DNA of 64,000 bases from Prevotella sp. (GTDB lineage: Bacteria > Bacteroidota > Bacteroidia > Bacteroidales > Bacteroidaceae), in the NCBI GenBank assembly GCA_017557185.1, contig JAFZAP010000115.1, positions 1 through 64,000 of the forward strand. Reading direction: 5' to 3'. Under the pieces are notes generated by a model. The model was not told where the DNA came from. It made no database searches and was given only the letters and a program-made list of their open reading frames with translations. Positions within the stretch are counted from its first letter, which is position 1, and every line of letters begins with the position of its first letter. Shown here piece after piece: positions 17,282 through 25,950 of the stretch. The position numbers and the translations under genes are program-made.

Positions 17282-17322
17282 CGACAATAATTTCTCAACT
17301 AACTATTTAAACAAAAAACATT

Positions 17323-17880
17323 ATGGCAAAAAAGTTTATCTGTGCCGTTTGCGGCTACATTCATGAAGGTCCCGAGGCTCCCGAGCGCTGCCCCATCTGT
17401 AAGGCTCCCGCCTCGAAGTTTAAAGAACTGAAAGAGGACGAAGTCCCCGCCTATGCTACCGAGCACAAGATTGGTGACGGCAAGCCCGAAGGCGTCAGCG
17501 AAGAGATGATCAACGACCTGCGAGCCCATTTCAACGGCGAGTGCGGCGAGGTAGGCATGTACCTGGCTATGGCTCGTCAGGCCGACCGCGAGGGCTATCC
17601 TGAGATTGCAGAGGCCTTCAAGCGCTATGCCTTCGAGGAGGCTGATCACGCTTCGAGGTTTGCTGAACTGCTGGGCGAGTGCGTATGGGATACAAAGACG
17701 AATCTGGAGAAGCGCGCAGCTGCTGAGGCTGGTGCCTGCGAGGACAAGTTCCGCATCGCCAAGAACGCCAAGGCTGCCGGTTTCGATGCTATCCACGACA
17801 CCGTTCACGAAATGGCAAAGGACGAGGCTCGTCATGGTGCCGGCTTCGCTGGTTTGCTGAAGCGCTACTTCGGCAAGTAA
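17323..17880 (+). CDS. rbr: Reversed-domain rubrerythrin
   Basis: A 185-residue protein with the rubredoxin iron site first ([17 protein letters not shown]; residues about 7-30), then a ferritin-like four-helix domain with di-iron ligands ([27 protein letters not shown]). The order is opposite to classical rubrerythrin. By family knowledge it reduces hydrogen peroxide in the cytoplasm of anaerobes, with electrons passed through the rubredoxin site. It is monocistronic with its own promoter and converges on hisS. Start ATG 17323 is clear. Confidence 0.93.
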   Translation: MAKKFICAVCGYIHEGPEAPERCPICKAPASKFKELKEDEVPAYATEHKIGDGKPEGVSEEMINDLRAHFNGECGEVGMYLAMARQADREGYPEIAEAFKRYAFEEADHASRFAELLGECVWDTKTNLEKRAAAEAGACEDKFRIAKNAKAAGFDAIHDTVHEMAKDEARHGAGFAGLLKRYFGK

Positions 17881-17920
17881 GGCTCTCCCCTAGCCTATTA
17901 TACAAAATTACTACAAAATA

Positions 17921-18120
17921 GACAAAGTCACAAAGTCACAATATCACAAAGTCACAATAAGGTATTTCAACTCAACACATAGAGTAATAAGAAGAATAAT
18001 AATTGTATATATATTGTATAATTATTATATTATATTAATAAATATAACCCCCTATCGGGGGAGAGTGCAGTTGAAAACGCTTAATGTGACTTTGTGACTT
18101 TGTGACTTTGTGATAATGTA
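17921..18120. repeat. Long inverted repeat with 8-nt tandem arms and AT-rich core (copy 1)
   Basis: The left arm (about 17921-17960) is built of GTCACAAA repeats, and the right arm (about 18081-18120) is its inverted copy, built of TTTGTGAC. By eye about 33 of 40 positions match. The 120-bp core is very AT-rich and includes a small hairpin CCCCC-tat-CGGGGG near 18050-18062. A transcript would fold into one long hairpin. No coding frame is present. Array B follows directly. Confidence 0.7.
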
Positions 18121-18151
18121 GTTTTTTTTTCGTTGTTGCCAACACATAAGG

Positions 18152-18304
18152 AGCAAGCTCAAGATTGCTAAGAGCAGTGCTCTCGATTGTATAAAACTAT
18201 GCTCCCCAGCATCTAGAACAATGTTGTAGAAGCTGGGGAGTTATTATATCCAAGTCGGGGAACTATGCTTTCCGATGCGAAAAGCTATGCATACTACATC
18301 ATCC
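18152..18304. repeat. 22-bp periodic palindrome array B
   Basis: About seven units. Cores begin at 18152, 18173, 18195, 18217, 18239, 18261 and 18283, so the period is 22 bp (21 for the first). Cores include AGCAGTGCT, AACTATGCT, AACAATGTT and AACTATGCT. It is the most diverged of the four arrays. It lies between the long inverted repeat and the 3' end of hisS and contains a hairpin that may serve as the hisS terminator. Confidence 0.7.
18202..18240 (-). terminator. Likely hisS terminator hairpin
   Basis: CTCCCCAGC (18202-18210) pairs with GCTGGGGAG (18232-18240). The stem extends through TCTA/TAGA after one mismatch and leaves an 11-nt loop. On the minus strand CATAGTTTTATA follows. It is part of array B. 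Confidence 0.55.
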
Positions 18305-18311
18305 CCCACCA

Positions 18312-19673
18312 TTATTGAGCCACCAATGCCAGCAACTCATCGGCAGAAACCAACTGCTGCTCGCCCGTGAGCATGTTCTTCAGCGTGAACTTACCCTCGT
18401 TCATCTCGTTCTCGCCAGCCAAGGCCACAAAGGGAATCTGCTTCTGGTTGGCATACGACATCTGCTTCTTCATCTTCGTAGCATCGGGGAAGAGTTCCGT
18501 ACGAATGCCGGCAGCACGCAGCTTGCCAACGACAGGAAGGCTGTAGGCAGCCTCTTTCTCACCGAAGTTGATGAAGAGCACGCGCGTGCCATTGACGGCA
18601 TCTGAGGGATAGGCATCGAGCTGGTTGAGAACATCGAAGATGCGGTCGACGCCAAACGAGATTCCCACGCCGCTGACACCAGGCATTCCGAAGATGCCCG
18701 TGAGGTTGTCGTAGCGGCCGCCACCCGTGATACTGCCTATCTGCACGTCGAGAGCCTTCACCTCGAAGATGGCACCCGTGTAGTAGTTCAACCCGCGAGC
18801 CAGCGTAAGGTCGAGTTCTATGGCGTTGTGAAGGCCAAGCGTCTTCAGCGTGTCAAGGATGAAACGGCACTCCTCCACGCCCTTCAAGCCAACCTCAGAG
18901 GATGCGAGCACCTGCGAAATCGTCTGCAGCTTCTCGTCGTTGGTGCCTGCCAGCGTGATGATGGGCTGCAGCTTCTCAATCTGCTCGTCGGTAAGGCCGT
19001 CCTCGCGCAACTCGGCATTCACGTTGTCAAGCCCTATCTTGTCGAGCTTATCAATGGCTACGGTAATATCGACTATCTTATCAGCTGCTCCGATGACCTC
19101 AGCGATGCCTGAGAGAATCTTGCGGTTGTTGATCTTGATGAGCACGCGCACACCGAAGCGGGTGAAGACGGTGTCGATGATCTGCATGAGCTCCACCTCG
19201 TTGAGCAACGAGTCGCTGCCCACCACATCGCCATCGAACTGATAGAACTCACGATAGCGGCCTTTCTGGGGACGGTCGGCACGCCACACGGCTTGATATT
19301 GGTAGCGCTTGAAGGGGAACTGTATCTCCTCGCGATGCATCACCACGAAGCGGGCGAAAGGCACGGTGAGGTCGTAGCGGAGTCCTTTCTCGCACATCTT
19401 GGCAGCGAGATGCAGGGAATTGCGCTCACGGAGCTCTTCGTCAGTGACCTTTGCCAGGCAGTCGCCGGAGTTGAGCACCTTGAAGAGCAGCTTGTCGCCC
19501 TCTTCGCCGTACTTTCCCATGAGCGTCTGCAGGGTTTCCATCGCAGGTGTCTCAATCTGCTGGAAGCCATACAGGGAATAGACTTCCCGAATGGTGTTGA
19601 AGATATAGTTGCGCTTCGCCATCTCTATGGGCGAGAAGTCGCGCGTTCCTTTGGGTATACTGGGTTTGTTCAT
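18312..19673 (-). CDS. hisS: Histidyl-tRNA synthetase
   Basis: A 453-residue class II aminoacyl-tRNA synthetase. It starts [15 protein letters not shown], has motif 2 as [13 protein letters not shown], the histidine-specific [10 protein letters not shown], and motif 3 as [15 protein letters not shown]-terminal anticodon-binding domain covers about residues 350-453. It charges tRNA-His in the cytoplasm. It follows purA by 22 nt on the same strand and probably shares its transcript. Full length with all motifs. Confidence 0.96.
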   Translation of the reverse strand: MNKPSIPKGTRDFSPIEMAKRNYIFNTIREVYSLYGFQQIETPAMETLQTLMGKYGEEGDKLLFKVLNSGDCLAKVTDEELRERNSLHLAAKMCEKGLRYDLTVPFARFVVMHREEIQFPFKRYQYQAVWRADRPQKGRYREFYQFDGDVVGSDSLLNEVELMQIIDTVFTRFGVRVLIKINNRKILSGIAEVIGAADKIVDITVAIDKLDKIGLDNVNAELREDGLTDEQIEKLQPIITLAGTNDEKLQTISQVLASSEVGLKGVEECRFILDTLKTLGLHNAIELDLTLARGLNYYTGAIFEVKALDVQIGSITGGGRYDNLTGIFGMPGVSGVGISFGVDRIFDVLNQLDAYPSDAVNGTRVLFINFGEKEAAYSLPVVGKLRAAGIRTELFPDATKMKKQMSYANQKQIPFVALAGENEMNEGKFTLKNMLTGEQQLVSADELLALVAQ

Positions 19674-19695
19674 TTACGATTTACCGATTTACGAT

Positions 19696-20973
19696 TTATG
19701 ATTTGCGGATGATTGTCTGTGCACGGTCGGGGCCGATGGAGATGATTCTGATGGGAGTCTCCAACTGCTCTTCGAGGAAATGGATGTAATCCTCGAATGC
19801 CTGCGGAAGCTGCTCCTCGCTGGTCATCTTCGTCATGTCGGTCTTCCAACCGGGCATCTCCACATAGACAGGTTCAATTCCTTCTTCAATGGAATACGGG
19901 AAGTCCTTGATTTCCAAGCCGTTCTGACGATAAGCAACACATGCCTTGATGGTGTCGAACTCGTCGAGCACATCGCTCTTCATCATGATGAGTTCGGTGA
20001 CGCCATTCACCATGATGGCATAGCGAAGGGCCACCAAGTCGATCCAGCCACAGCGGCGCTCACGACCCGTGACAGCTCCATATTCATGGCCGAGGTCGCG
20101 GATGCGCTTGCCCGTCTCATCGAAGAGCTCTGTGGGGAAAGGACCAGCACCCACACGTGTGCAATAGGCCTTCATGATGCCGAAGACATGGCCGATCTTG
20201 TTAGGGCCGACACCAAGTCCTGTGCAAGCGCCGGCACAGATGGTGTTCGACGACGTGACAAAGGGATAGGAGCCGAAATCGACGTCGAGCATCGTTCCTT
20301 GGGCACCCTCGCAGAGCACGCTCTTGCCTTCGCGCAGGAAATGATTGATTTCATGTTCGCTATCGACGATGGGGAACTGCTTCATGTACTCAATGCCCTC
20401 CATCCACTTACGCTCCACATCGGTGATGTCGTAGTCGGTGAAGCCAAGAGCCTGCAGCGTCTTCTCGTGACGAGCCTTATGTGCCTGGTATTTCTCTTCG
20501 AAGTTATCAAGGATATCGCCCACACGCAAGCCGTTGCGGCTGATTTTATCGGTGTAGGTAGGACCGATGCCCTTACCTGTCGTACCAACGCGGTTCTTGC
20601 CCTTCGAGGCCTCGATGGCAGCGTCGAGCAGGCGGTGGGTAGGCATGATGAGATGGGCTTTCTTCGAGATGTGGAGGCGCGTCTTCAGCTCATGTCCGCT
20701 GCGCTCCAAATCGCGGGCTTCGTCCATGAACAGGTCGGGAGCCAGCACCACACCATTGCCGATGACATTCACCTTGCCACCCTGGAAGATGCCTGAGGGA
20801 ATGCTGCGCAGCACATACTTCTCGCCTTCAAACTCCAACGTGTGGCCGGCATTCGGGCCACCTTGGAAACGTGCGATAACATCGTACTGAGGAGTCAGCA
20901 CATCAACAACCTTACCTTTGCCTTCGTCACCCCATTGGAGCCCGAGAAGGACATCTACTTTTCCTGTATTCAT
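19696..20973 (-). CDS. purA: Adenylosuccinate synthetase
   Basis: A 425-residue enzyme that joins IMP and aspartate using GTP, the first committed step to AMP. The N-terminal phosphate-binding loop reads GLQWGDEGKGKVVD, followed by GGPNAGHT and GTTGKGIGPTY, all standard for the family. Length is normal. It lies 22 nt after the Fur-family gene and 22 nt before hisS, suggesting a three-gene operon. Confidence 0.96.
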   Translation of the reverse strand: MNTGKVDVLLGLQWGDEGKGKVVDVLTPQYDVIARFQGGPNAGHTLEFEGEKYVLRSIPSGIFQGGKVNVIGNGVVLAPDLFMDEARDLERSGHELKTRLHISKKAHLIMPTHRLLDAAIEASKGKNRVGTTGKGIGPTYTDKISRNGLRVGDILDNFEEKYQAHKARHEKTLQALGFTDYDITDVERKWMEGIEYMKQFPIVDSEHEINHFLREGKSVLCEGAQGTMLDVDFGSYPFVTSSNTICAGACTGLGVGPNKIGHVFGIMKAYCTRVGAGPFPTELFDETGKRIRDLGHEYGAVTGRERRCGWIDLVALRYAIMVNGVTELIMMKSDVLDEFDTIKACVAYRQNGLEIKDFPYSIEEGIEPVYVEMPGWKTDMTKMTSEEQLPQAFEDYIHFLEEQLETPIRIISIGPDRAQTIIRKS

Positions 20974-20995
20974 CTGCTATGATTGATTTTACGTA

Positions 20996-21475
20996 TTATC
21001 CTTTTTTCAATTCTAATTGTCTTACTCGGCGTTTCATCTTCGTCTGGCATGAGGTGCAGACGCCATAGATATAGGCGACAAATCCGTCTTTGCGAAACCG
21101 CTTCAGACGCATGTTGTCGATAGCTGTTGCGACGGAGGTAGGACGCAACTCGTCGATTTTGTTGCACACCGTGCATACCTGATAGCAATGATTGCCGTTC
21201 TTGTAGCCAACCTCATACCACGTGCCGGTAGGAAGAATGAACTTCACGACCAGACGCAACGAGAGAAGCAGCCGCATGGTGTTATAGAGCGTTGCACGGC
21301 TGACGATGAAGTTCTTCGCAGCCAGCTGCTCACCCAGTTCTTCGAGCGTGAAGCGACCTTTCATGTCGCAAATGGTATCAAGAATCGTATAGCGCTCGGT
21401 AGTCTTGCGACATCTGTTTGCCTCAAGATAATTGGTGAAAACCGCCGTGATTTGCTCCTTAATTTTAGCCTCCAT
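20996..21475 (-). CDS. Fur-family metal-dependent repressor
   Basis: A 159-residue protein with an N-terminal winged helix (TTERYTILDTICDMKGRFTL, SRATLYNTMRLL) and a C-terminal dimerisation part with two cysteine pairs (CTVC and CTSC) and an HCYQV metal segment. It could be Fur, PerR or Zur in function, and the sequence alone does not decide. It heads the purA-hisS group, an unusual position for a metal regulator. A minus-strand TAATTTTG box at 21507-21500 lies 24 nt upstream of the ATG. Confidence 0.88.
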   Translation of the reverse strand: MEAKIKEQITAVFTNYLEANRCRKTTERYTILDTICDMKGRFTLEELGEQLAAKNFIVSRATLYNTMRLLLSLRLVVKFILPTGTWYEVGYKNGNHCYQVCTVCNKIDELRPTSVATAIDNMRLKRFRKDGFVAYIYGVCTSCQTKMKRRVRQLELKKG

Positions 21476-21539
21476 TGATGGTAACGCTCAAAAAACGTAC
21501 AAAATTACCACTTTTTTTGCAGATAAGCGCCATTCTTTT

Positions 21540-22151
21540 TTATAAAAAATCTAAATAGAGCGCTTTACGTGCCATATTTGCATATTCTTCACCCAGTTCG
21601 GCAAAGCGCATGACACAATTCATGGCGGCATGCTGCAAGCCTGCATGCTCCGAATGCAAAGCCACAGAAACCTGATCGAGGAACTCGTTGATGCCTCGCT
21701 CGTCGGGTTCCAGATGTCGGCTGAAGAGGCGTGCAAGGATGAGATAGGCCGTCATTTGCCTAAGGTTGTCGTCGCTCGCCATCCATTCAAAGGCGATAAC
21801 GGGTGCGTATTCGAGATGCTGGTAGAGATGGAAGGCGGCGATCTCGGCCATCTCCTGCGAGTGTGTCTGCTCCATCCAGATGTCGACCACTTCGCGAGGC
21901 ATCTCTGCCGGCGGCATGAGCAGCGTGGCCAGGATCTTGCATTCGCGGATGTCTTCCTTCCACAACTCGACGGCAAGGCTGTAGTCTTGCTCATACTCCT
22001 CGGCCATCTTCTGCAAATCGGGCAGGCTTACGCCCCAGTTAATCTTGTAGTCGAGTCCTTTGTCGCGCATCGAACGTGCTGCGACACCGTTCATCAGCAG
22101 GCGGAACGACTGCTTGATAGCCTTCAGTTTCTCGTGGGTTTGTTCAGTCAT
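21540..22151 (-). CDS. AlkD-like DNA alkylation repair family (HEAT-like) protein
   Basis: About 203 residues of paired helices. Phrases such as KINWGVSLPDLQKMAEEYEQDYSL and LWKEDIRECKILATLLMPP match the HEAT-like DNA alkylation repair family, in which AlkD removes alkylated bases. The frame opens at 22193, inside the preceding gene; ATG 22151 (MTEQTHEKL) avoids the overlap and leaves a 19-nt gap. Members in Bacteroidota may not all be glycosylases, so activity is uncertain. It is the last gene of a run with the M49 peptidase and an HTH protein. Confidence 0.75.
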   Translation of the reverse strand: MTEQTHEKLKAIKQSFRLLMNGVAARSMRDKGLDYKINWGVSLPDLQKMAEEYEQDYSLAVELWKEDIRECKILATLLMPPAEMPREVVDIWMEQTHSQEMAEIAAFHLYQHLEYAPVIAFEWMASDDNLRQMTAYLILARLFSRHLEPDERGINEFLDQVSVALHSEHAGLQHAAMNCVMRFAELGEEYANMARKALYLDFL

Positions 22152-22170
22152 GTCTGTTTGTGTTGGAAAT

Positions 22171-24123
22171 TTATGAAAGGAATCCATACTCACGACTATA
22201 GCGGAGCATCTGTTCCTCGTAGGACTCAGAATAATCGGGCTCTACATCGATGATGTTGCCGTCGGCATCGACGACGGGCTTCAGCCAGGGGTTGAGGAAT
22301 CCTTTGTAAGGGGCGAGGTTCAGCTGGCGATAACGGGCAAGAACCTCCTGATGGAGCTCTGCATCGACATTCACGGCGTAGCGTTCCACCAGTTCGCGTG
22401 CAGCAAGGAAGTCGCCTTCGCTCTTGATGCGTTGCACTTCAGCCAGCAACTCAGCGAAGAGCTGTCGGAGGGTTTCGTAATTGTTGATGAGCAGGAATGT
22501 CTTCCCGTTGCGGCGGATGAGCGAGACGGCACCTTTCGAGTGTTCGTAAACCCAGTGGGCGATGAGTGCACGATTACGCATGTGGGCTTCCTCTATCTTA
22601 TTGCCAGGCTCAATGCGCACGAGCTGGGTCATCAATCCGTTGAGCATATACGTGTAGTACTGCGACTGATAATCCTTGCGATTGGGCAGCAATCCCAGTT
22701 CCACAAGCTTCTCGTCGGCGATGTAGTAAAGGCCGAACAAGTCGGCACGGGCTTCTTCGATGGTGTTTCCATAGGCCTTCAAGGCATCAGGACTTACGCC
22801 TGGCAGAAGTTGTCCGCTACCATGACCGAGGCATTCGTGGAGGTCGGTATGCAAATTGTCGCAGTCGTCGCCATAGGTACGGATCATCGAGCGTGTGGCA
22901 TCGTCGATGACGAATTCTTCCATGAAGCCACTGCCACGCGAAACCTTTGAATATGCCTCAGTAATGTTGGAGATGGTGATGCTCTTCGAGCCGTGCTGCG
23001 CACGTATCCAGTCAGCATTCGGAAGGTTGATGCCGATGGCTGTCGAAGGGTATTCATCGCCGCCCAGCATAGCTGCGCAGATGACGTTGGCTGTTACGCC
23101 CTTCACGCGTTTCTTCTTGAAGCGGTCGTCGACAGGAGAATGATCCTCGAACCATTGTGCCCGACTGCTGATGGCTTGTGTGCGCTTGGTGCCTTCACGG
23201 TCGCGATACTCCACAAGTCCTTCCCATGAACCCTTCAACCCCAGCGGGTCTCCATACACCTCGATGAAGCCATTGATGAAATCTACACTCCCCTGCAACT
23301 CCTGAAGCCACTCAATGGAATAGTCGTCGAAGAGGCGCAAATCACCTGTGCGGTAGTATTCTACCAGTAAGCCGATTACCTTCTTCTGCTGGTCGTTCTC
23401 GGCAACAACTTGAGCTTTCTCAAGCCAATAGATAATGTGTCGGATGGCCTCGCCGTAGAGCCCGTCTTCCTTCCAAACAAGTTCCCTTAATCCGTTTTCA
23501 TCCTTCACCAACTTTGAATTCAATCCGAAGGAAGGAGGCGTGTCGTCGTCAGGACGCTTCATCGCGGCATAAAAGTCCTCTACTTCCTGCTGGCTGACTC
23601 CTTCATAGAAATTGCAAGCTGATGTCTGAACAAGATCCTCGCCATCGGCTTTGTTCACCCGCTTGGGCAAGACGTCAGAACGGAAGATAACGGGGAACAA
23701 CTCGTCGCACATCATATCAACGGTCTCACCCTTGCGCAAAGGCAATAGCGAGACATCAACACGCTCGATAAGCGAACGCAGATACTCTTCGCTGAAACCT
23801 GGCGCGAACTTCTCGCATCCATAATGATGGTATATGCCATTCGAGAACCAAATTCGCTTCAGATAGACGGTCAACTCATGAAACTCCTCGGATGTGCTTA
23901 CACCTTTCTTATAAATATATAGGCACTCCAGGAGTTTCCTGATACGGAGATTGTATTTTCCAAATTGATCGGTGGTGATATCGCGGCCACATAAAGCGGC
24001 TTGCGCTAAATAGTAGACATAGCGCTTTTGTTCAAGGGTAAGCGTTTCAAATCCGTTCAGACGATAACGGAGAATCTGAATGTCGGCGAAACGTTCACCA
24101 GAATAATTGAAATCATCATGCAT
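22171..24123 (-). CDS. Dipeptidyl-peptidase III family (M49) metallopeptidase
   Basis: A 650-residue zinc peptidase. HECLGHGSG at about residues 429-437 gives the HExxGH zinc motif unique to M49, and EEARADLFGLYYI about 30-40 residues later supplies the third ligand. No signal peptide, so it is cytoplasmic. By family knowledge it removes dipeptides from the N-terminus of short peptides, fitting peptide-based nutrition. It starts 14 nt after the stop of the HTH protein and is followed by the AlkD-like gene. Confidence 0.9.
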   Translation of the reverse strand: MHDDFNYSGERFADIQILRYRLNGFETLTLEQKRYVYYLAQAALCGRDITTDQFGKYNLRIRKLLECLYIYKKGVSTSEEFHELTVYLKRIWFSNGIYHHYGCEKFAPGFSEEYLRSLIERVDVSLLPLRKGETVDMMCDELFPVIFRSDVLPKRVNKADGEDLVQTSACNFYEGVSQQEVEDFYAAMKRPDDDTPPSFGLNSKLVKDENGLRELVWKEDGLYGEAIRHIIYWLEKAQVVAENDQQKKVIGLLVEYYRTGDLRLFDDYSIEWLQELQGSVDFINGFIEVYGDPLGLKGSWEGLVEYRDREGTKRTQAISSRAQWFEDHSPVDDRFKKKRVKGVTANVICAAMLGGDEYPSTAIGINLPNADWIRAQHGSKSITISNITEAYSKVSRGSGFMEEFVIDDATRSMIRTYGDDCDNLHTDLHECLGHGSGQLLPGVSPDALKAYGNTIEEARADLFGLYYIADEKLVELGLLPNRKDYQSQYYTYMLNGLMTQLVRIEPGNKIEEAHMRNRALIAHWVYEHSKGAVSLIRRNGKTFLLINNYETLRQLFAELLAEVQRIKSEGDFLAARELVERYAVNVDAELHQEVLARYRQLNLAPYKGFLNPWLKPVVDADGNIIDVEPDYSESYEEQMLRYSREYGFLS

Positions 24124-24137
24124 GGTTGCCTGTCATA

Positions 24138-24617
24138 TTAGTCTTTGGCCCCAGTGCTCTTCTTCATCTTTTTCTTCTTTGCTTTTTCCAACAATTCTGG
24201 ATGTTGAATGTAGTGTGACTGCTTGAATTCGCGCGGGGTCGTACCTGTTATCCTATAGAACGACGCATAGAACGACTGACGATTGGAAAAGCCTACCATA
24301 TCGGAGATCTCTTCCATGCTCAGGTCCTTATACCGTTGGTCGATGAGCATCGCCATTGCCTCCTCAATTCTGTATTTATTGACAAAGGAGGTATAGTTCA
24401 TGTGAAACTTTACGTTAACTACAGCAGAGACATAGCGTGTGTTTGTTCCTAGATCTTCCGCAAGTCGTTTGGCCGAATAGTTCTTATCCTTGAATTTCTT
24501 CTCGATGAGAATAATATTCAAGATCTTCTCTTTCAGCTCATCCATAAGTGATGCACTCACCAACATACGGTAGGCGGCTTTTTTTTCTTTCTTCTCAATG
24601 ATGTTGTATTTAGCCAT
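24138..24617 (-). CDS. Short AraC-type HTH protein with lysine-rich tail
   Basis: A 159-residue protein that is essentially a lone AraC/HTH_18 DNA-binding domain (AKRLAEDLGTNTRYVSAVVN, EEISDMVGFSNRQSFYASFYRITGTTP), a short helical start, and a basic tail ending AKKKKMKKSTGAKD. No sensor domain is present, so it may act as a small DNA-binding factor or respond through a partner. A minus-strand TATTTTTG at 24664-24657 is a candidate -7 box. It heads the M49 gene by 14 nt. Confidence 0.82.
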   Translation of the reverse strand: MAKYNIIEKKEKKAAYRMLVSASLMDELKEKILNIILIEKKFKDKNYSAKRLAEDLGTNTRYVSAVVNVKFHMNYTSFVNKYRIEEAMAMLIDQRYKDLSMEEISDMVGFSNRQSFYASFYRITGTTPREFKQSHYIQHPELLEKAKKKKMKKSTGAKD

Positions 24618-24717
24618 AATAAAGATTGTTTAAGGAAACAAAATCTTTTCACAATGCAAAAATACTAAAAAATTTGAAATAATATCCTTTTCACTTCTTT
24701 TTTTTACATAAAATTCG

Positions 24718-24725
24718 TAACTTTG
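24718..24725 (+). promoter_or_regulatory. -7 box of the hexuronate/xylan gene cluster
   Basis: TAACTTTG, 21 nt before ATG 24747. No clear -33 TTTG. It is the only promoter-like box found ahead of the five tightly packed plus-strand genes that follow. Confidence 0.5.
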
Positions 24726-24746
24726 ACGGATATTTTAAGAAAAATA

Positions 24747-25925
24747 ATGATAAAAAAGCTATTCGTCTGCTGTTTTCTTGCCGTTTCACTGGGCATCTGG
24801 GGCAAATCGGGAAACACCACCGTCGTCATCTCGCTCGACGGATGCCGATGGGATTACCCTTTGTGGTATGACACACCCATGTTCGATTTCATGGCCGAGC
24901 ACGGTCTTTCATCAGGCCTTATACCTTCCTTCCCCTCGAAGACTTTTCCCAACCACTACACGCTGGCAACAGGCCTCTATCCCGACCATCACGGCATCGT
25001 GGCCAATTCTTTCCTCGATACAGAGAGCGGAGAGGTGTTCTCGCTGAGCAATCGTGAACAGAAGTTTGATCCAAAATACTATGGCGGAGAACCGATTTGG
25101 ATTACTGCAAAACGACAGGGGATCCGCACCGCCGTCTTCTACTGGCCAGGTTCCGACGTACCGATTCAAGGACAGCACCCCGACATCTATTATAACTATG
25201 ACGACAAGCCAAGGCTGAGTCTTAAGAAGCGCATCGAAGGCATACTGGCACAGCTTTCCCGCCCCGTCGAAGAACGCCCGCAACTCATCATGGCATACCT
25301 GGAGCAACCCGATGCCCACGGACACGACTACGGTCCTCAGAGCAAGCTGACGCGTCAAAAGGTACTCCTCGTCGACTCCCTCATAGGACATCTCTACCGA
25401 AGGTTATGTCACCATCATCTCAACAAGAGCGTGAACCTCGTCGTGCTCTCCGATCATGGCATGGCATGGGTCGACAGCACCCACGCCGTCAAGGTCAGCC
25501 ATCTGCTGAAGAGCGAGTGGGTGCGGGATATCGTAGGCGAAATACCTGCATGCATCTATGCCAACCCGGGTTACACCGATTCCATCTACCTTGCCTTGAA
25601 GGACATCCCCCATGCCCGCGTATGGCGCAAGAACGAGGTTCCCTCCTATCTGCATTATGGCTCCTCCCCACGCATTGGCGATGTGGTGGTATTGCCCGAC
25701 ATCGGGTATGTCGTCTATGAGAAAAAATTCCAATCTGGTGGCACTCATGGCTATGACCCAAATCTGCAGGAGATGCATGCCATGTTTCGCGCAATAGGCC
25801 CCGACATACCTCATCGCAGTATTCCCCATTTCCCCAATGTCTGCATCTACAACTACCTTTGCAGACTTCTGGGCATCGAACCTGCGCCCAACGATGGTGA
25901 AGACATAGAATTCTTAATCGAATAA
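24747..25925 (+). CDS. NPP-type alkaline phosphatase superfamily phosphodiesterase
   Basis: About 392 residues with a signal peptide (LFVCCFLAVSLGIWG). It has metal and nucleophile sites of the nucleotide pyrophosphatase/phosphodiesterase group: ISLDGCRWDY (Asp), FPSKTFPNHYTL (nucleophile Thr66), EQPDAHGHDYG, LSDHGM and GTHGYD. It should cleave phosphodiester or pyrophosphate bonds in the periplasm. The open frame begins at a TTG inside the -7 box, so ATG 24747 is chosen. It lies 25 nt before uxuA in the same run, yet no phosphodiester step is known in glucuronate use, so its substrate in this setting is unclear. Confidence 0.85.
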   Translation: MIKKLFVCCFLAVSLGIWGKSGNTTVVISLDGCRWDYPLWYDTPMFDFMAEHGLSSGLIPSFPSKTFPNHYTLATGLYPDHHGIVANSFLDTESGEVFSLSNREQKFDPKYYGGEPIWITAKRQGIRTAVFYWPGSDVPIQGQHPDIYYNYDDKPRLSLKKRIEGILAQLSRPVEERPQLIMAYLEQPDAHGHDYGPQSKLTRQKVLLVDSLIGHLYRRLCHHHLNKSVNLVVLSDHGMAWVDSTHAVKVSHLLKSEWVRDIVGEIPACIYANPGYTDSIYLALKDIPHARVWRKNEVPSYLHYGSSPRIGDVVVLPDIGYVVYEKKFQSGGTHGYDPNLQEMHAMFRAIGPDIPHRSIPHFPNVCIYNYLCRLLGIEPAPNDGEDIEFLIE

Positions 25926-25950
25926 TTATAAATCATAAAAATACAAAGTA

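Noticed and set aside
17921..18120. A complete insertion sequence or MITE at the long inverted repeat
   Set aside because: No transposase, no clear target-site duplication, and the second element of the same design has different arm sequence.
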